Shown here piece after piece: positions 1 through 8,224 of a DNA stretch of 58,543 nt (its first letter is position 1; each line of letters opens with the position of its first letter). The stretch spans positions 1 to 58,543 of the forward strand of contig CAKPXR010000004.1 in NCBI GenBank assembly GCA_934202215.1, given 5' to 3'. This stretch comes from an uncultured Veillonella sp. (GTDB lineage: Bacteria; Bacillota; Negativicutes; Veillonellales; Veillonellaceae). The notes below the pieces were generated by a model. That model was given only the letters and a program-made list of their open reading frames with translations, was not told where the DNA came from and did no database searches. Both the position numbers and the translations under genes were made by a program.

Positions 1-76
1 TTTTACTTCTTTTGAATATTTTGACATAAAAAACTGCACCTCCAAAAATTGTGTCCAATTTTTGGGGTGCAGTTCA
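1..76 (+). mobile_element. Right end of an IS3-family (IS150-like) insertion sequence, cut by the window edge
   Basis: Bases 51-76 read as an IS150-group terminal repeat (GTCCAATTTTTGGGGTGCAG, then TTCA) and end in the CA typical of IS3-family tips. Bases 32-51 hold a near-perfect inverted copy, so the two halves form a strong hairpin (arms about 20 bases, one bulge) just inside the tip. The transposase would lie left of the window, and no part of it can be assigned. The family is judged from memory of such ends, without a database match. A plain intrinsic terminator is the alternative. Confidence 0.45.
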
Positions 77-148
77 CGTAGTAGAGGCCATTTTCCATTT
101 AAATATATCGAAACAAATTAAATATATTCAAACAAATCAATTCTAAGT

Positions 149-544
149 TTATTCGTTATGTCCTATAAACTTTTCTACTAATACTAAGCTACATACAAGT
201 ACAAAAATAGCAATTGACCAAATTAAATTATCAAATGCAGATTCATGGTCAATAATTAGAAGTCTTACAATTGCTGTAATCCCAATATACAAAAAGAAAT
301 CAAGAGGGAAGTGGAAGTTATTTTTAAAGTATTTTACAATGAGTGCAATAAACTCAAAGTATAGGAAGAAGGTAATTAGTTCTTCAATTACTAAAGAATA
401 GGTACTATATCCTTGAATATTTGCCCACGTAACATAGCCAAGACTTATTATTGTATTGATAAGGTCAATACAAAGAAAAATACCAACGCCTACAAGAGCT
501 ATATTTTTTATCGTTAATAATAGTTTAGAAATACGAATCCACAT
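149..544 (-). CDS. PsiE-like small integral membrane protein
   Basis: This is a 131-residue protein with about four hydrophobic helices and little else. The segment YIGITAIVRLLIIDH near residue 85 resembles the core of the phosphate-starvation-inducible PsiE family, whose biochemical role is unknown. I start it at the ATG at 544 because TAGGTGAT sits about six bases upstream; a start at 595 would put the N terminus inside the terminator of the gene before it. It lies downstream of tpx on the same strand but behind a strong terminator, so it is probably transcribed separately. The family call rests on motif resemblance only. Confidence 0.6.
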   Translation of the reverse strand: MWIRISKLLLTIKNIALVGVGIFLCIDLINTIISLGYVTWANIQGYSTYSLVIEELITFFLYFEFIALIVKYFKNNFHFPLDFFLYIGITAIVRLLIIDHESAFDNLIWSIAIFVLVCSLVLVEKFIGHNE

Positions 545-580
545 ATAATAATCACCTACAATACAAATACAAACCACATA

Positions 581-609
581 AAAAAGACCGTACACCGTAC
601 GGTCTTTTT
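581..609 (-). terminator. Intrinsic terminator of tpx
   Basis: Arms of 13 bases (AAAAAGACCGTAC and its exact complement) flank a three-base loop, and there are U-tracts on both strands. It sits 40 bases after the tpx stop codon. Confidence 0.85.
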
Positions 610-648
610 ATGATTACACAACAGTATAATCAAATGAACATCTATAAA

Positions 649-1164
649 TTAGATATCAGCTTTAATTGCTTCTAATGCAGCGTCGAAGTTAACTGCTTGA
701 GTTACTTCAGGTACATATTCAACATAAGTAACTTTATCTTCTTTGTTGATTACTACTACGCCACGAGTTAAAAGACGAAGTTCTTCAATCAAGAAACCAT
801 AGTTTTGACCAAAGGAAGCATCTTTGTGGTCAGACAAAGTAATAACTTTATCAACACCAGCAGCGCCACACCAACGTTTTTGAGCGAAAGGCAAGTCCAT
901 AGAAATTGTCAATACTACAACATCATCAGAAAGTGCAGTAGCATCTTGGTTGAACCAACGAGTTTGAGCGTCACAAACGCCTGTATCAAGGGAAGGAACA
1001 ACGGAGATAACTTTTACTTTACCTTCGAAATCTTTTAATGTTTTAGGTTGTAAGTCGTTGTTTAAAACTGTGAAGTCAGGAGCTTGTTGACCTACTTTAA
1101 TTTCTGGACCAACCAATGTGATAGGGCCACCTGCAAATGTTACTATACCAGTACGTTTTTCCAT
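649..1164 (-). CDS. tpx: Thiol peroxidase (atypical 2-Cys peroxiredoxin)
   Basis: The product reduces hydrogen peroxide and alkyl hydroperoxides in the cytoplasm with thioredoxin as electron donor. The 171-residue length is typical of Tpx. The peroxidatic cysteine is C64 in [11 protein letters not shown] and the resolving cysteine is C99 in KRWCGAAG, the usual Tpx spacing. The N-terminal segment up to GQQAPDFTV is also typical. An AGGAGGAA ribosome binding site precedes the ATG at 1164. The gene has its own promoter (TTTACT and TATACT on the minus strand) and terminator, so it is probably monocistronic. A role in coping with brief air exposure is expected for an anaerobe. I see no clear PerR box. 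Confidence 0.95.
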   Translation of the reverse strand: MEKRTGIVTFAGGPITLVGPEIKVGQQAPDFTVLNNDLQPKTLKDFEGKVKVISVVPSLDTGVCDAQTRWFNQDATALSDDVVVLTISMDLPFAQKRWCGAAGVDKVITLSDHKDASFGQNYGFLIEELRLLTRGVVVINKEDKVTYVEYVPEVTQAVNFDAALEAIKADI

Positions 1165-1227
1165 GTTTTATTCCTCCTAAGAGTTTTAATTCTAATGTTT
1201 GTAAGGATACGTTTTGTATCTATGCAT

Positions 1228-1256
1228 AGTATAACATTTACAGTATCATAAGTAAA
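1228..1256 (-). promoter_or_regulatory. Probable tpx promoter
   Basis: On the minus strand TTTACT (1251-1256) and TATACT (1228-1233) are 17 bases apart, about 65 bases before the tpx start codon. Confidence 0.5.
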
Positions 1257-1360
1257 CTAAAAAATTCGATATACTGTTGTTAAGAGGATTAATTATTATA
1301 TTCTTGGTTTTATAATTAAGTGAATATTTTAATATTCCTCATTATATACGTATAGGTGTA

Positions 1361-1389
1361 TTAAGATATGTGTAAAAAATGTGTATACT
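1361..1389 (+). promoter_or_regulatory. Possible promoter of the ABC exporter operon
   Basis: TTAAGA (1361-1366) and TATACT (1384-1389) are 17 bases apart. The 285-base gap 1165-1449 otherwise holds only the tpx promoter and a small GAATATT hairpin (1322-1338). Confidence 0.4.
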
Positions 1390-1449
1390 ATAAGGAGTAT
1401 ATTTAAATAATGATAATCCTGTAATATAGAAATCTAACTGAGAGGCTTT

Positions 1450-3177
1450 ATGAAACCTATAGAGTTATTTATGCAATTTTTCCGCCGAGAAGGTTGGATA
1501 TATGCCATCGGCTTAACCATGCTAATCGCTATTGATATAGCATTTTTATTTGTGCCCCAATTTATTGGTAATGCCATCGATACATTAAGTCACAATAAAG
1601 AGGGCTTAGTTAATTATATTATTTACTTTATTTTATTATTTATTATTATAACGATTTTAAAAGTTATTTCGCGACGCACCTTACTTGGTTCGATCCGACG
1701 TATGGAATACTTGTTCCGTGAAATATTGTGTAGAAAAGCATTACAAATTAAAACAACATATTACGAAGCTAATGGACCTGGTAAAGTTATGGCGTTGATG
1801 ACAAATGATGTTACATCTCTCCGTGTAGCATTAGGCTTAGGTGTAATGATCGTGGTGGATATTATATTTTATTCCATTGTAGGATCCATTATTTTAATAC
1901 AAAAAATAGATGGATTATTAGCTTTTAAAATCATGACGCCTATATTTTTCATTATTGTAGCCATATTTGTATTAGGTAGAAGATTGCGTGCTAAACAGCG
2001 CAGTGCTCAAGCGACATATAGTGATATGACAGAATTTGGACAGGAATTATTTCAAGGTATAGATGTCATTAGAGCTTTTAATCGGGAACGTATTATTTCT
2101 AATTCTTTTGAAAAAATCAATAAACTGAATTATAAGAAGAATATGGAGGTAGCCTTATTAGACTCTGTACTAACACCTTTAACAAGAATTGCGCCGTTTA
2201 TTTGTATTAGTATTAGTATTTTTATATGTGGACACCTAGCTGTTGACGGCCTTATGACCATAGGTGAGTTTGTAACCATCAATTCCTTTATTATGTTAAT
2301 TGTAGGACCTTTAATAGGCTTTGGTGGACTCATTTCTATTGTACAAAAAGGATTGGCTTCTTTGGATCGTATTACTGATTTCTTACAGTTACCAATCGAG
2401 ACAATAGACGATACTATTGATGTATTACCACTTGAGGATATTAACATACGTTACTTGGATTTTAGTTATGAGAATTCTAAAGGTCATGCATTGTCTCAAG
2501 TATGTACAACAATCCATAAAGGCTCTTTTATTGGTATTGTTGGTAAACCTGGGTCTGGTAAAAGTACGCTATTTAAACTACTTATTGGTTTGCAAGAGAG
2601 TCCATCGAAAGCTATTTATTTTGGAAACCAAGATATATCAGACATACCGTTATCTAAACTTCGAAACTCAGTAGCTTATGTGCCTACTCAATCTTACTTG
2701 TTGAGTACCACCATTGAAGATAATATTAAATTTGGTAAAGAATTACCTATGCATGAATCTGTAGAAGTTGCTGCTAGAAAAGCTGATCTATATAGAGATT
2801 TAGGCGACCTGTTACATAATGATTTACATACTCTTGCGGAAGAAGGCCATGACTTATCTGGTGGCCAAAAACAACGTATTAATATGGCTCGAGGCTTTTA
2901 CAAAAATGCACCATATGTATTATTAGATGATTGTTTCTCTGCTTTAGATGCAGTAACAGTTAATACTATTTTAGGTACATTGCATACGGTAAATAATCAA
3001 ACCATACTATGTATTTCACAACGATTAGAAGTCATTGAAAAAGCGGATAAAATTATTGTCTTCGATGAAGGCCATATAGTTGAAGAGGGCACACATGAAG
3101 AGTTATTAAATCGTAACGGTTTATATAAAACACTCTACGAAGCACAGAAAGGAGAAATGCACAATGAAGAAGCATAA
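1450..3177 (+). CDS. ABC exporter half-transporter, subunit 1 (degenerate ATP site)
   Basis: A 575-residue membrane domain plus ATPase domain (ABC multidrug or lipid exporter type) with six hydrophobic helices in residues 15-310. Walker A is GKPGSGKST (365-373) and the signature LSGGQ (469-473) is intact. The catalytic glutamate after Walker B is replaced by aspartate (D494 in VLLDD) and the switch histidine by glutamine (Q524 in ISQR). This is the pattern of the degenerate half of heterodimeric exporters such as TM287/288, LmrCD or BmrCD. It overlaps the partner gene by 14 bases, so the two are co-translated. The substrate cannot be told from sequence; drugs, peptides and lipids are all possible. 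Confidence 0.88.
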   Translation: MKPIELFMQFFRREGWIYAIGLTMLIAIDIAFLFVPQFIGNAIDTLSHNKEGLVNYIIYFILLFIIITILKVISRRTLLGSIRRMEYLFREILCRKALQIKTTYYEANGPGKVMALMTNDVTSLRVALGLGVMIVVDIIFYSIVGSIILIQKIDGLLAFKIMTPIFFIIVAIFVLGRRLRAKQRSAQATYSDMTEFGQELFQGIDVIRAFNRERIISNSFEKINKLNYKKNMEVALLDSVLTPLTRIAPFICISISIFICGHLAVDGLMTIGEFVTINSFIMLIVGPLIGFGGLISIVQKGLASLDRITDFLQLPIETIDDTIDVLPLEDINIRYLDFSYENSKGHALSQVCTTIHKGSFIGIVGKPGSGKSTLFKLLIGLQESPSKAIYFGNQDISDIPLSKLRNSVAYVPTQSYLLSTTIEDNIKFGKELPMHESVEVAARKADLYRDLGDLLHNDLHTLAEEGHDLSGGQKQRINMARGFYKNAPYVLLDDCFSALDAVTVNTILGTLHTVNNQTILCISQRLEVIEKADKIIVFDEGHIVEEGTHEELLNRNGLYKTLYEAQKGEMHNEEA

Positions 3178-4909
3178 CGTAAGAAATGATTGGGCTCTGT
3201 TCTCCTATATAACTGCTTATATTAAACCCTATTTAGGAATCTTATTAGTAGCAACAATTGCGCTCGCAGCAAATCTCGTATTACTGTTATTTAGACCTTA
3301 TCTTACAAAACAAGTCATCGATTTAGGTTTTGCTACAAATGATATTCATGTCATTGAATATTATGCTATATTATATGGTCTCACCATCATTGGTAGTGTG
3401 TGCTTTATTTTCATAGAAAATTATTTTTTAAAAAGCTTTGGTCAAAAAATAATTTTTAATATACGAGATGTGGTATTTCAAAAAATCTTACATAAACCAC
3501 ATGATGAATTCTATAAATTACCTATTGGGAATTGGGTAACACGTATCACTAATGATGTAGAATCACTGCGTACATTATATACAGATGTATTACTAAACTT
3601 AGCCAGTAGTGGATTAATGATTATTGGTATATTGGCCTTTATGTATGCCATTAATATACCATTAGCTATTATTATGACGATTTTAGTACCTATCATGGGT
3701 GGTATTATTTGGGTATATCAAAAGTTTTCTAGAAAGGCTTTTCGCCGAGTAAGACGATCCGTAGCAGCATCCAATGCGAGCATTAAGGAATTACTAAATT
3801 ATATTGTTATTGTAAAAGCCTACGGCGGGGAGAAGGCTATTGAAGGTAGATATGATACTGTTAATAAAGGTTTTCTAGAAGCCGGCCTTTTTGAAGTTAC
3901 CACATTTTCTATTTTTAGACCTCTTGTTGATGGCTTGTTCTTCGTAGCTTTAATTGTCATATTTACGACTACAAATTTAATTGATTCTGTGGCAGATGCA
4001 GGTACTGTTTTTGCCTTCATCCAATATATGGATCGATTCTTTCAGCCATTAAAGGAAATTGCAGACAAATATAACTCCCTACAAAGCGCCTTAGCTGGTG
4101 CAGAACGATTAGTACCATTATTAGAAGAGAAAGAACGGAATATGGTCGATGAAGTTCCGAAAGAACTCATTCCCGTAGAATCAATTGAATTTGATCATGT
4201 TTGGTTCTCTTATGAAAATAATGATATCTATGCATTACAAGATTTTACATTACATATTAATGCTGGAGATTTTATAGGCATTGTTGGCCCATCTGGTAGT
4301 GGAAAATCCACACTGTTATCCTTATTAATGGGGATTTATAAACCTACAAAGGGTGCCATCTATATTAATGGTATTGATATTGCAAAATATGATAGCTCTG
4401 TACTTCGTCACTTGATGGGGTATGTATTCCAACAAGCTTACTTATTTAAAGGTTCTATTAAAGATAATCTCACATTGTTTGATACCTCAATAACCGAGGA
4501 TGAAATGGTAAAAGCAGCAAAACAAGTTAATTTAGATACCATGATTGAACAATTGCCAGAAGGCTATAATACACCCGTAGGGTACTTAGGTTCACTATTA
4601 TCAGATGGTCAAAAGCAATTACTAGCCTTTGGACGTACGCTCATAAGAAATACGCCTATTCTATTATTAGATGAAGCAACTGCTAATGTAGATAGTCATA
4701 CGGAAAAACAAATACAAGCGAGTATAGAAAATATCCGTGGTAGTAAAACAATCGTAAGCATTGCTCATCGATTATCAACAGTACAAGAAGCGAATGAAAT
4801 TGTTTATATTGAATATGGTAAAATAATAGAAAAAGGTTCTTTCAAAAAATTAATTGAGTTAAAAGGGGCCTTTTATAATCTATGGATTCGTCAACAAAGT
4901 GGGAGTTAG
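3164..4909 (+). CDS. ABC exporter half-transporter, subunit 2 (catalytic ATP site)
   Basis: A 581-residue partner of the preceding gene with the same architecture: six helices in residues 15-310, then an ATPase domain. Walker A GPSGSGKST (375-383), Walker B ending in the catalytic E504 (LLLDEA) and switch H535 (AHR) are all canonical. Its own signature motif is altered to LSDGQ (479-483). Since each ATP site pairs one subunit's Walker motifs with the other's signature, the degenerate site combines D494 and Q524 of subunit 1 with LSDGQ here, and the active site combines E504 here with LSGGQ of subunit 1. The stop codon abuts the next gene. Confidence 0.88.
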   Translation: MKKHNVRNDWALFSYITAYIKPYLGILLVATIALAANLVLLLFRPYLTKQVIDLGFATNDIHVIEYYAILYGLTIIGSVCFIFIENYFLKSFGQKIIFNIRDVVFQKILHKPHDEFYKLPIGNWVTRITNDVESLRTLYTDVLLNLASSGLMIIGILAFMYAINIPLAIIMTILVPIMGGIIWVYQKFSRKAFRRVRRSVAASNASIKELLNYIVIVKAYGGEKAIEGRYDTVNKGFLEAGLFEVTTFSIFRPLVDGLFFVALIVIFTTTNLIDSVADAGTVFAFIQYMDRFFQPLKEIADKYNSLQSALAGAERLVPLLEEKERNMVDEVPKELIPVESIEFDHVWFSYENNDIYALQDFTLHINAGDFIGIVGPSGSGKSTLLSLLMGIYKPTKGAIYINGIDIAKYDSSVLRHLMGYVFQQAYLFKGSIKDNLTLFDTSITEDEMVKAAKQVNLDTMIEQLPEGYNTPVGYLGSLLSDGQKQLLAFGRTLIRNTPILLLDEATANVDSHTEKQIQASIENIRGSKTIVSIAHRLSTVQEANEIVYIEYGKIIEKGSFKKLIELKGAFYNLWIRQQSGS

Positions 4910-4910
4910 C

Positions 4911-5705
4911 ATGGAATTTATCCAATCTAAAGATAATAAGACTATTAAGCGTATAGTTTCTTTAGGACAACGTAAAAATCGTATTAAATATGGTGAATAT
5001 ATTGTAGAAGGCATTCGTTCTATCCGTGATATTTCATCTAATGGTGTAATAAAAACAATTGTTATACGAGAGTCTAAATGTAAAGATAGAAATATAGAAG
5101 AGTTACTATCTTTAGATTCTGTGCAATCAATTCCTATTTATATTGCCCAAGATCCAATATTTGATAAAATCGATAATACCGTGAATGGACAAGGTGTTAT
5201 TGCCATTGTAGCTAAACCTAAACATAGTATGGAATCTATCACTATTGAAGATGGCGTCTATATTACACTAGACGGAGTCCAAGATCCTGGTAATCTAGGT
5301 ACGATTATACGTACCGCTGTAGCAGCAGGTGTAAAAGGCATATTTTTAATGAAAGGTACAGTAGATCCTTTTAATGATAAGACGGTACGTAGCACAATGA
5401 GTGCACTACATAAAATACCAGTCTATGAAGATGTGACATTATCTATGCTCAATGATTTGATTGCAGAATCCAATATGTCTACCTATGTAACATCCTTAGA
5501 AAATTCAAAACCATATCATATGGTTACATACGATAAACGGTGTATGTTGATTTTAGGCAATGAAGGGAATGGAGTAACACCTGAGGTTATGAATCTATGT
5601 AAGCACAGAATCATAATCCCCATGTATGGTGACATTGAATCGTTAAATGTGAGTGTAGCAGCAGCTCTATGTATGTATAAAGCTCAAGAGCAATTGATGT
5701 CATAA
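4911..5705 (+). CDS. SpoU/TrmH-family RNA 2'-O-methyltransferase
   Basis: This 264-residue SPOUT methylase would transfer a methyl group from SAM to a ribose 2'-OH in rRNA or tRNA. An N-terminal substrate-binding part precedes the SpoU domain (from about residue 115), which carries the conserved blocks LDGVQDPGNLGTIIRTA, LILGNEGNG and IPMYGDIESLNVSVAAAL; these form the trefoil-knot cofactor site. The ATG at 4911 is chosen over the GTG at 4899 because GGGAG lies six bases before it. It begins one base after the exporter stop codon, so it is in the same operon. The exact RNA target is unknown. Confidence 0.88.
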   Translation: MEFIQSKDNKTIKRIVSLGQRKNRIKYGEYIVEGIRSIRDISSNGVIKTIVIRESKCKDRNIEELLSLDSVQSIPIYIAQDPIFDKIDNTVNGQGVIAIVAKPKHSMESITIEDGVYITLDGVQDPGNLGTIIRTAVAAGVKGIFLMKGTVDPFNDKTVRSTMSALHKIPVYEDVTLSMLNDLIAESNMSTYVTSLENSKPYHMVTYDKRCMLILGNEGNGVTPEVMNLCKHRIIIPMYGDIESLNVSVAAALCMYKAQEQLMS

Positions 5706-5760
5706 TCAAAATATCTTAGAATTAGATCAAGTATTTATGATAAAAATTTATAAGTATATC

Positions 5761-5797
5761 AAAAGTCCTCTACTAGTATACAAGTAGAGGGCTTTTG
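5761..5797 (+). terminator. Intrinsic terminator of the exporter/methylase operon
   Basis: CCTCTACT pairs with AGTAGAGG around an eight-base loop, extended by AAAAG and CTTTT ends. Confidence 0.85.
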
Positions 5798-5799
5798 TA

Positions 5800-5829
5800 T
5801 TGATTTTATGGCTCTGTATTTGGTACAAT
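5800..5829 (+). promoter_or_regulatory. Probable promoter of the YdjC/flippase operon
   Basis: TTGATT (5800-5805) and TACAAT (5824-5829) are 18 bases apart, directly after the previous terminator. Confidence 0.5.
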
Positions 5830-5844
5830 AACATATATCCTTTG

Positions 5845-5871
5845 TGGGAGAACAAAGTTCTCCCCTTTTTT
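5845..5871 (+). terminator. Terminator-like hairpin in the leader of the YdjC-type gene
   Basis: GGGAGAAC and GTTCTCCC pair around AAA and are followed by CTTTTTT. The hairpin lies between the probable promoter and the RBS of the next gene, so it could act as an attenuator. It could also simply be a second terminator for the upstream operon. Confidence 0.6.
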
Positions 5872-5891
5872 AATTAAAAAGGAAGAAAACT

Positions 5892-6746
5892 ATGTCCAAA
5901 TTAATAGTAAATGCCGATGATTTTGGTCTTCATAGAGCGGTTAATGCTGCAGTCATTGATGGTCATCGTACAGGTATCATTACAAGCACCTCTCTATTAG
6001 CGGGAGGCGAAGCTTTTACAGAAGCTGTAAGTATGGCAAAAAATAACCCAAAGTTGGGCATTGGTATTCATATCGCCTTAGTAGGCGGGCTAAAACCGGT
6101 ATGTAAGCCATCTGAAGTACCTTCATTACTTACCTCTGAAGGCGTCTTTCCAGAAACATATATTGATTTTATGAAACGAATTTATACTGGAAAGATCAAC
6201 TATAGTGAATTGCGCAAAGAAATTCACGCTCAGATAGAACGTATTATGGAATCTGGTGTGCATGTAACTCACATTGATGGACATCAACATATGCATGTCT
6301 TACCTACGGTTCTACCAATCGTTATTGAACAAGCTAAGCAGTATGGAATTAATGCAATACGCATTCCAGATGAATCCTCTTTATTCGTCAATTATATGTA
6401 CTCTCCAGTACGATTGTTAGGTAAGGTTGGTTTATCTACTGTGGCTGCAAAGGCACGACCTATAATACGCGATAATGGTATGTATTCGACACAATATTTT
6501 TGGGGGATGGTAAATGGGGGACACATTAACCAGAAAACGTTAATTGGCATATTAAAATCTGTATCTAAAAAATCAGGTACCCATGAATTGATGATTCATC
6601 CTGGTTTAAATAATACGATTCTGGGAAACCTATATAAATGGGGATATCATTGGGAGGATGAATTACAAGCAGTTTCTTCAAACCATACGCATTTATATAT
6701 TAGACAATATAATATTGATCTAATTAATTATGGGGATTTGATATGA
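5892..6746 (+). CDS. YdjC/ChbG-family carbohydrate deacetylase
   Basis: A 284-residue member of the YdjC family (relatives include ChbG and HpnK), metal-dependent enzymes that remove acetyl groups from amino sugars or related glycans. Visible metal and catalytic elements are NADDFG (residues 7-12), GIHIAL (about 57-62) and HIDGHQHMH (about 128-136). There is no signal peptide, so it acts in the cytoplasm. It overlaps by four bases (ATGA) with a flippase-like membrane protein, which suggests the pair work together on a lipid-linked or cell-surface glycan. The substrate is unknown. Confidence 0.8.
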   Translation: MSKLIVNADDFGLHRAVNAAVIDGHRTGIITSTSLLAGGEAFTEAVSMAKNNPKLGIGIHIALVGGLKPVCKPSEVPSLLTSEGVFPETYIDFMKRIYTGKINYSELRKEIHAQIERIMESGVHVTHIDGHQHMHVLPTVLPIVIEQAKQYGINAIRIPDESSLFVNYMYSPVRLLGKVGLSTVAAKARPIIRDNGMYSTQYFWGMVNGGHINQKTLIGILKSVSKKSGTHELMIHPGLNNTILGNLYKWGYHWEDELQAVSSNHTHLYIRQYNIDLINYGDLI

Positions 6747-7735
6747 GTAAAATGATGAAGAGAGGCATTTTTATGTTTCTCTTACTATTGGCCGTGTCAA
6801 TTGGCATCATTTACTACACTATTGATTTAGATGCATTAAAAATCATTTCATCATTTAATTACATTTCTTTATTGCTAGCTTTAGTTGCTTTAGCTGCAGG
6901 TATGTATTTTGATGGACTACGGCTACAAAGACTTGTAAAAATCGGAGGGTACAAGTTATCTATCAAGGCTGTACTTCGCGTTATCTTTAGTAATTATTTC
7001 ATGGCTATGTTAACCCCAGGTGCAAGTGGAGGTGCGGTTGCACAAGTATTAGTGCTACGGAGTTATGGCGTACCAATGTCTAAAGGCACACCGATTGTTT
7101 TAATAAGAACCGTTTTTTCTATTATGTTTCTTGTTATTATGTTGCCCTTTGTATTCTTAAGAGATGCTATTGAAATTCCATATATCTCACGGGATATGCT
7201 ATTGATATTTGCAGTATTAGCTGTTATTACAACCTTTTTAGGGACTTATATTTTACAGACTAAATATATGCGTCAATTTGTGTATAATTTAGCACAACGA
7301 TTTAAAGCTCATAAGACAAAAGATTGGTTATCTAAACTAGAAACATTAAATCAAGGTTTAGGGTTATTATATAAACAACCAATCCAATCTTTTATTGTAT
7401 TTATTGAATCAGGTTTGAGTTTATTATGCTTATACTGTATTGCACCGGCATTAATGTATGCTTTTACACCAGATATAGCACTCATTGATACATTAGATCG
7501 TATGATTCTATTAAATTTAATTTTATATTTTGCACCAACACCAGGGGGAACAGGGATTGCAGAAGGACTATTTGTGGTATTGTTTAGTACCTTTGTACCT
7601 AGTGGAACTGTTGGGCTTGTAGCTGTAGCGTGGCGTGTTATGGCAGAATATTTACCATTTTTTATCGGCATGTATGCAGTTTTAACATTATATGGGCGAC
7701 AATTTGTAGCCCAAGAAACTTCAAAAGAACAATAA
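6743..7735 (+). CDS. Flippase-like integral membrane protein (LPG synthase transmembrane-domain family)
   Basis: This is a 330-residue protein with about eight membrane helices. MLTPGASGGAVAQVLVLRSYGV (near residue 90) and APTPGGTGIAEG (near residue 262) match the family typified by the membrane part of lysylphosphatidylglycerol synthase MprF and by YbhN/AglD. It lacks the cytosolic aminoacyl transferase domain of MprF, so it is more likely a lipid translocator or accessory protein than an LPG synthase. It is translationally coupled to the YdjC-type gene. Family assignment is firm and function is inferred. Confidence 0.78.
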   Translation: MSKMMKRGIFMFLLLLAVSIGIIYYTIDLDALKIISSFNYISLLLALVALAAGMYFDGLRLQRLVKIGGYKLSIKAVLRVIFSNYFMAMLTPGASGGAVAQVLVLRSYGVPMSKGTPIVLIRTVFSIMFLVIMLPFVFLRDAIEIPYISRDMLLIFAVLAVITTFLGTYILQTKYMRQFVYNLAQRFKAHKTKDWLSKLETLNQGLGLLYKQPIQSFIVFIESGLSLLCLYCIAPALMYAFTPDIALIDTLDRMILLNLILYFAPTPGGTGIAEGLFVVLFSTFVPSGTVGLVAVAWRVMAEYLPFFIGMYAVLTLYGRQFVAQETSKEQ

Positions 7736-7750
7736 GGGAGTGTGTGTTCT

Positions 7751-8200
7751 ATGACTAAACAAAAAAAAGATAAATTTTATCTTGTACAAGAAGATATCTT
7801 ACCTGAAGCTATAAAAAAGACGATCAAGGTAAAAGAGATTTTAAAATTAGGTGAAGTTAAAACTATTAATGAAGCGGTGGAAAAAATGGATTTAAGTCGT
7901 TCTGCGTATTATAAGTACAAAGATTATGTATTTCCTTTTTTTGAAATTGCTCAAGGCAAAATAGTTAGTATTTATGTTTCCATGTCTAATGAGTCTGGTA
8001 TGTTATCTAGTGTGCTAAAAGCAATTGCAGAGCGTAATGGCAGTATTTTAACAATCAATCAAGATATTCCTTTACAAGGTATTGCCAATAGTAGTATTTC
8101 CTTTGAAACAAAAGATTTACAAGGTTCATTAGAGGATTTATTATTGGATATTCGATCCATGAAGGGCATTATTAAAGTAGAAATTTTAGGCCAAGCATAG
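7751..8200 (+). CDS. ACT-domain protein (PheB/UPF0735-like)
   Basis: A 149-residue protein. The N-terminal half has a helix-turn-helix-like segment (INEAVEKMDLSRSAYYKYKD), and a C-terminal ACT domain (from about residue 73, IVSIYVSMSNESGMLSSVL) probably binds an amino acid. Proteins of this type often precede homoserine dehydrogenase in Firmicutes, as here, where hom begins 24 bases downstream. A regulatory role in the aspartate-family pathway is inferred. I chose the ATG at 7751 over the GTG at 7742 because the GGGAG at 7736-7740 would be too close to the GTG. Confidence 0.78.
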   Translation: MTKQKKDKFYLVQEDILPEAIKKTIKVKEILKLGEVKTINEAVEKMDLSRSAYYKYKDYVFPFFEIAQGKIVSIYVSMSNESGMLSSVLKAIAERNGSILTINQDIPLQGIANSSISFETKDLQGSLEDLLLDIRSMKGIIKVEILGQA

Positions 8201-8224
8201 GCTAATTAAGAGAGTAGGACAATT

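Noticed and set aside
1369..1407. A 12-codon frame (M-C-K-K-C...) before the ABC exporter, a possible leader peptide
   Set aside because: The probable -10 of the exporter promoter lies inside it, so it is unlikely to be transcribed, and no RBS is clear.
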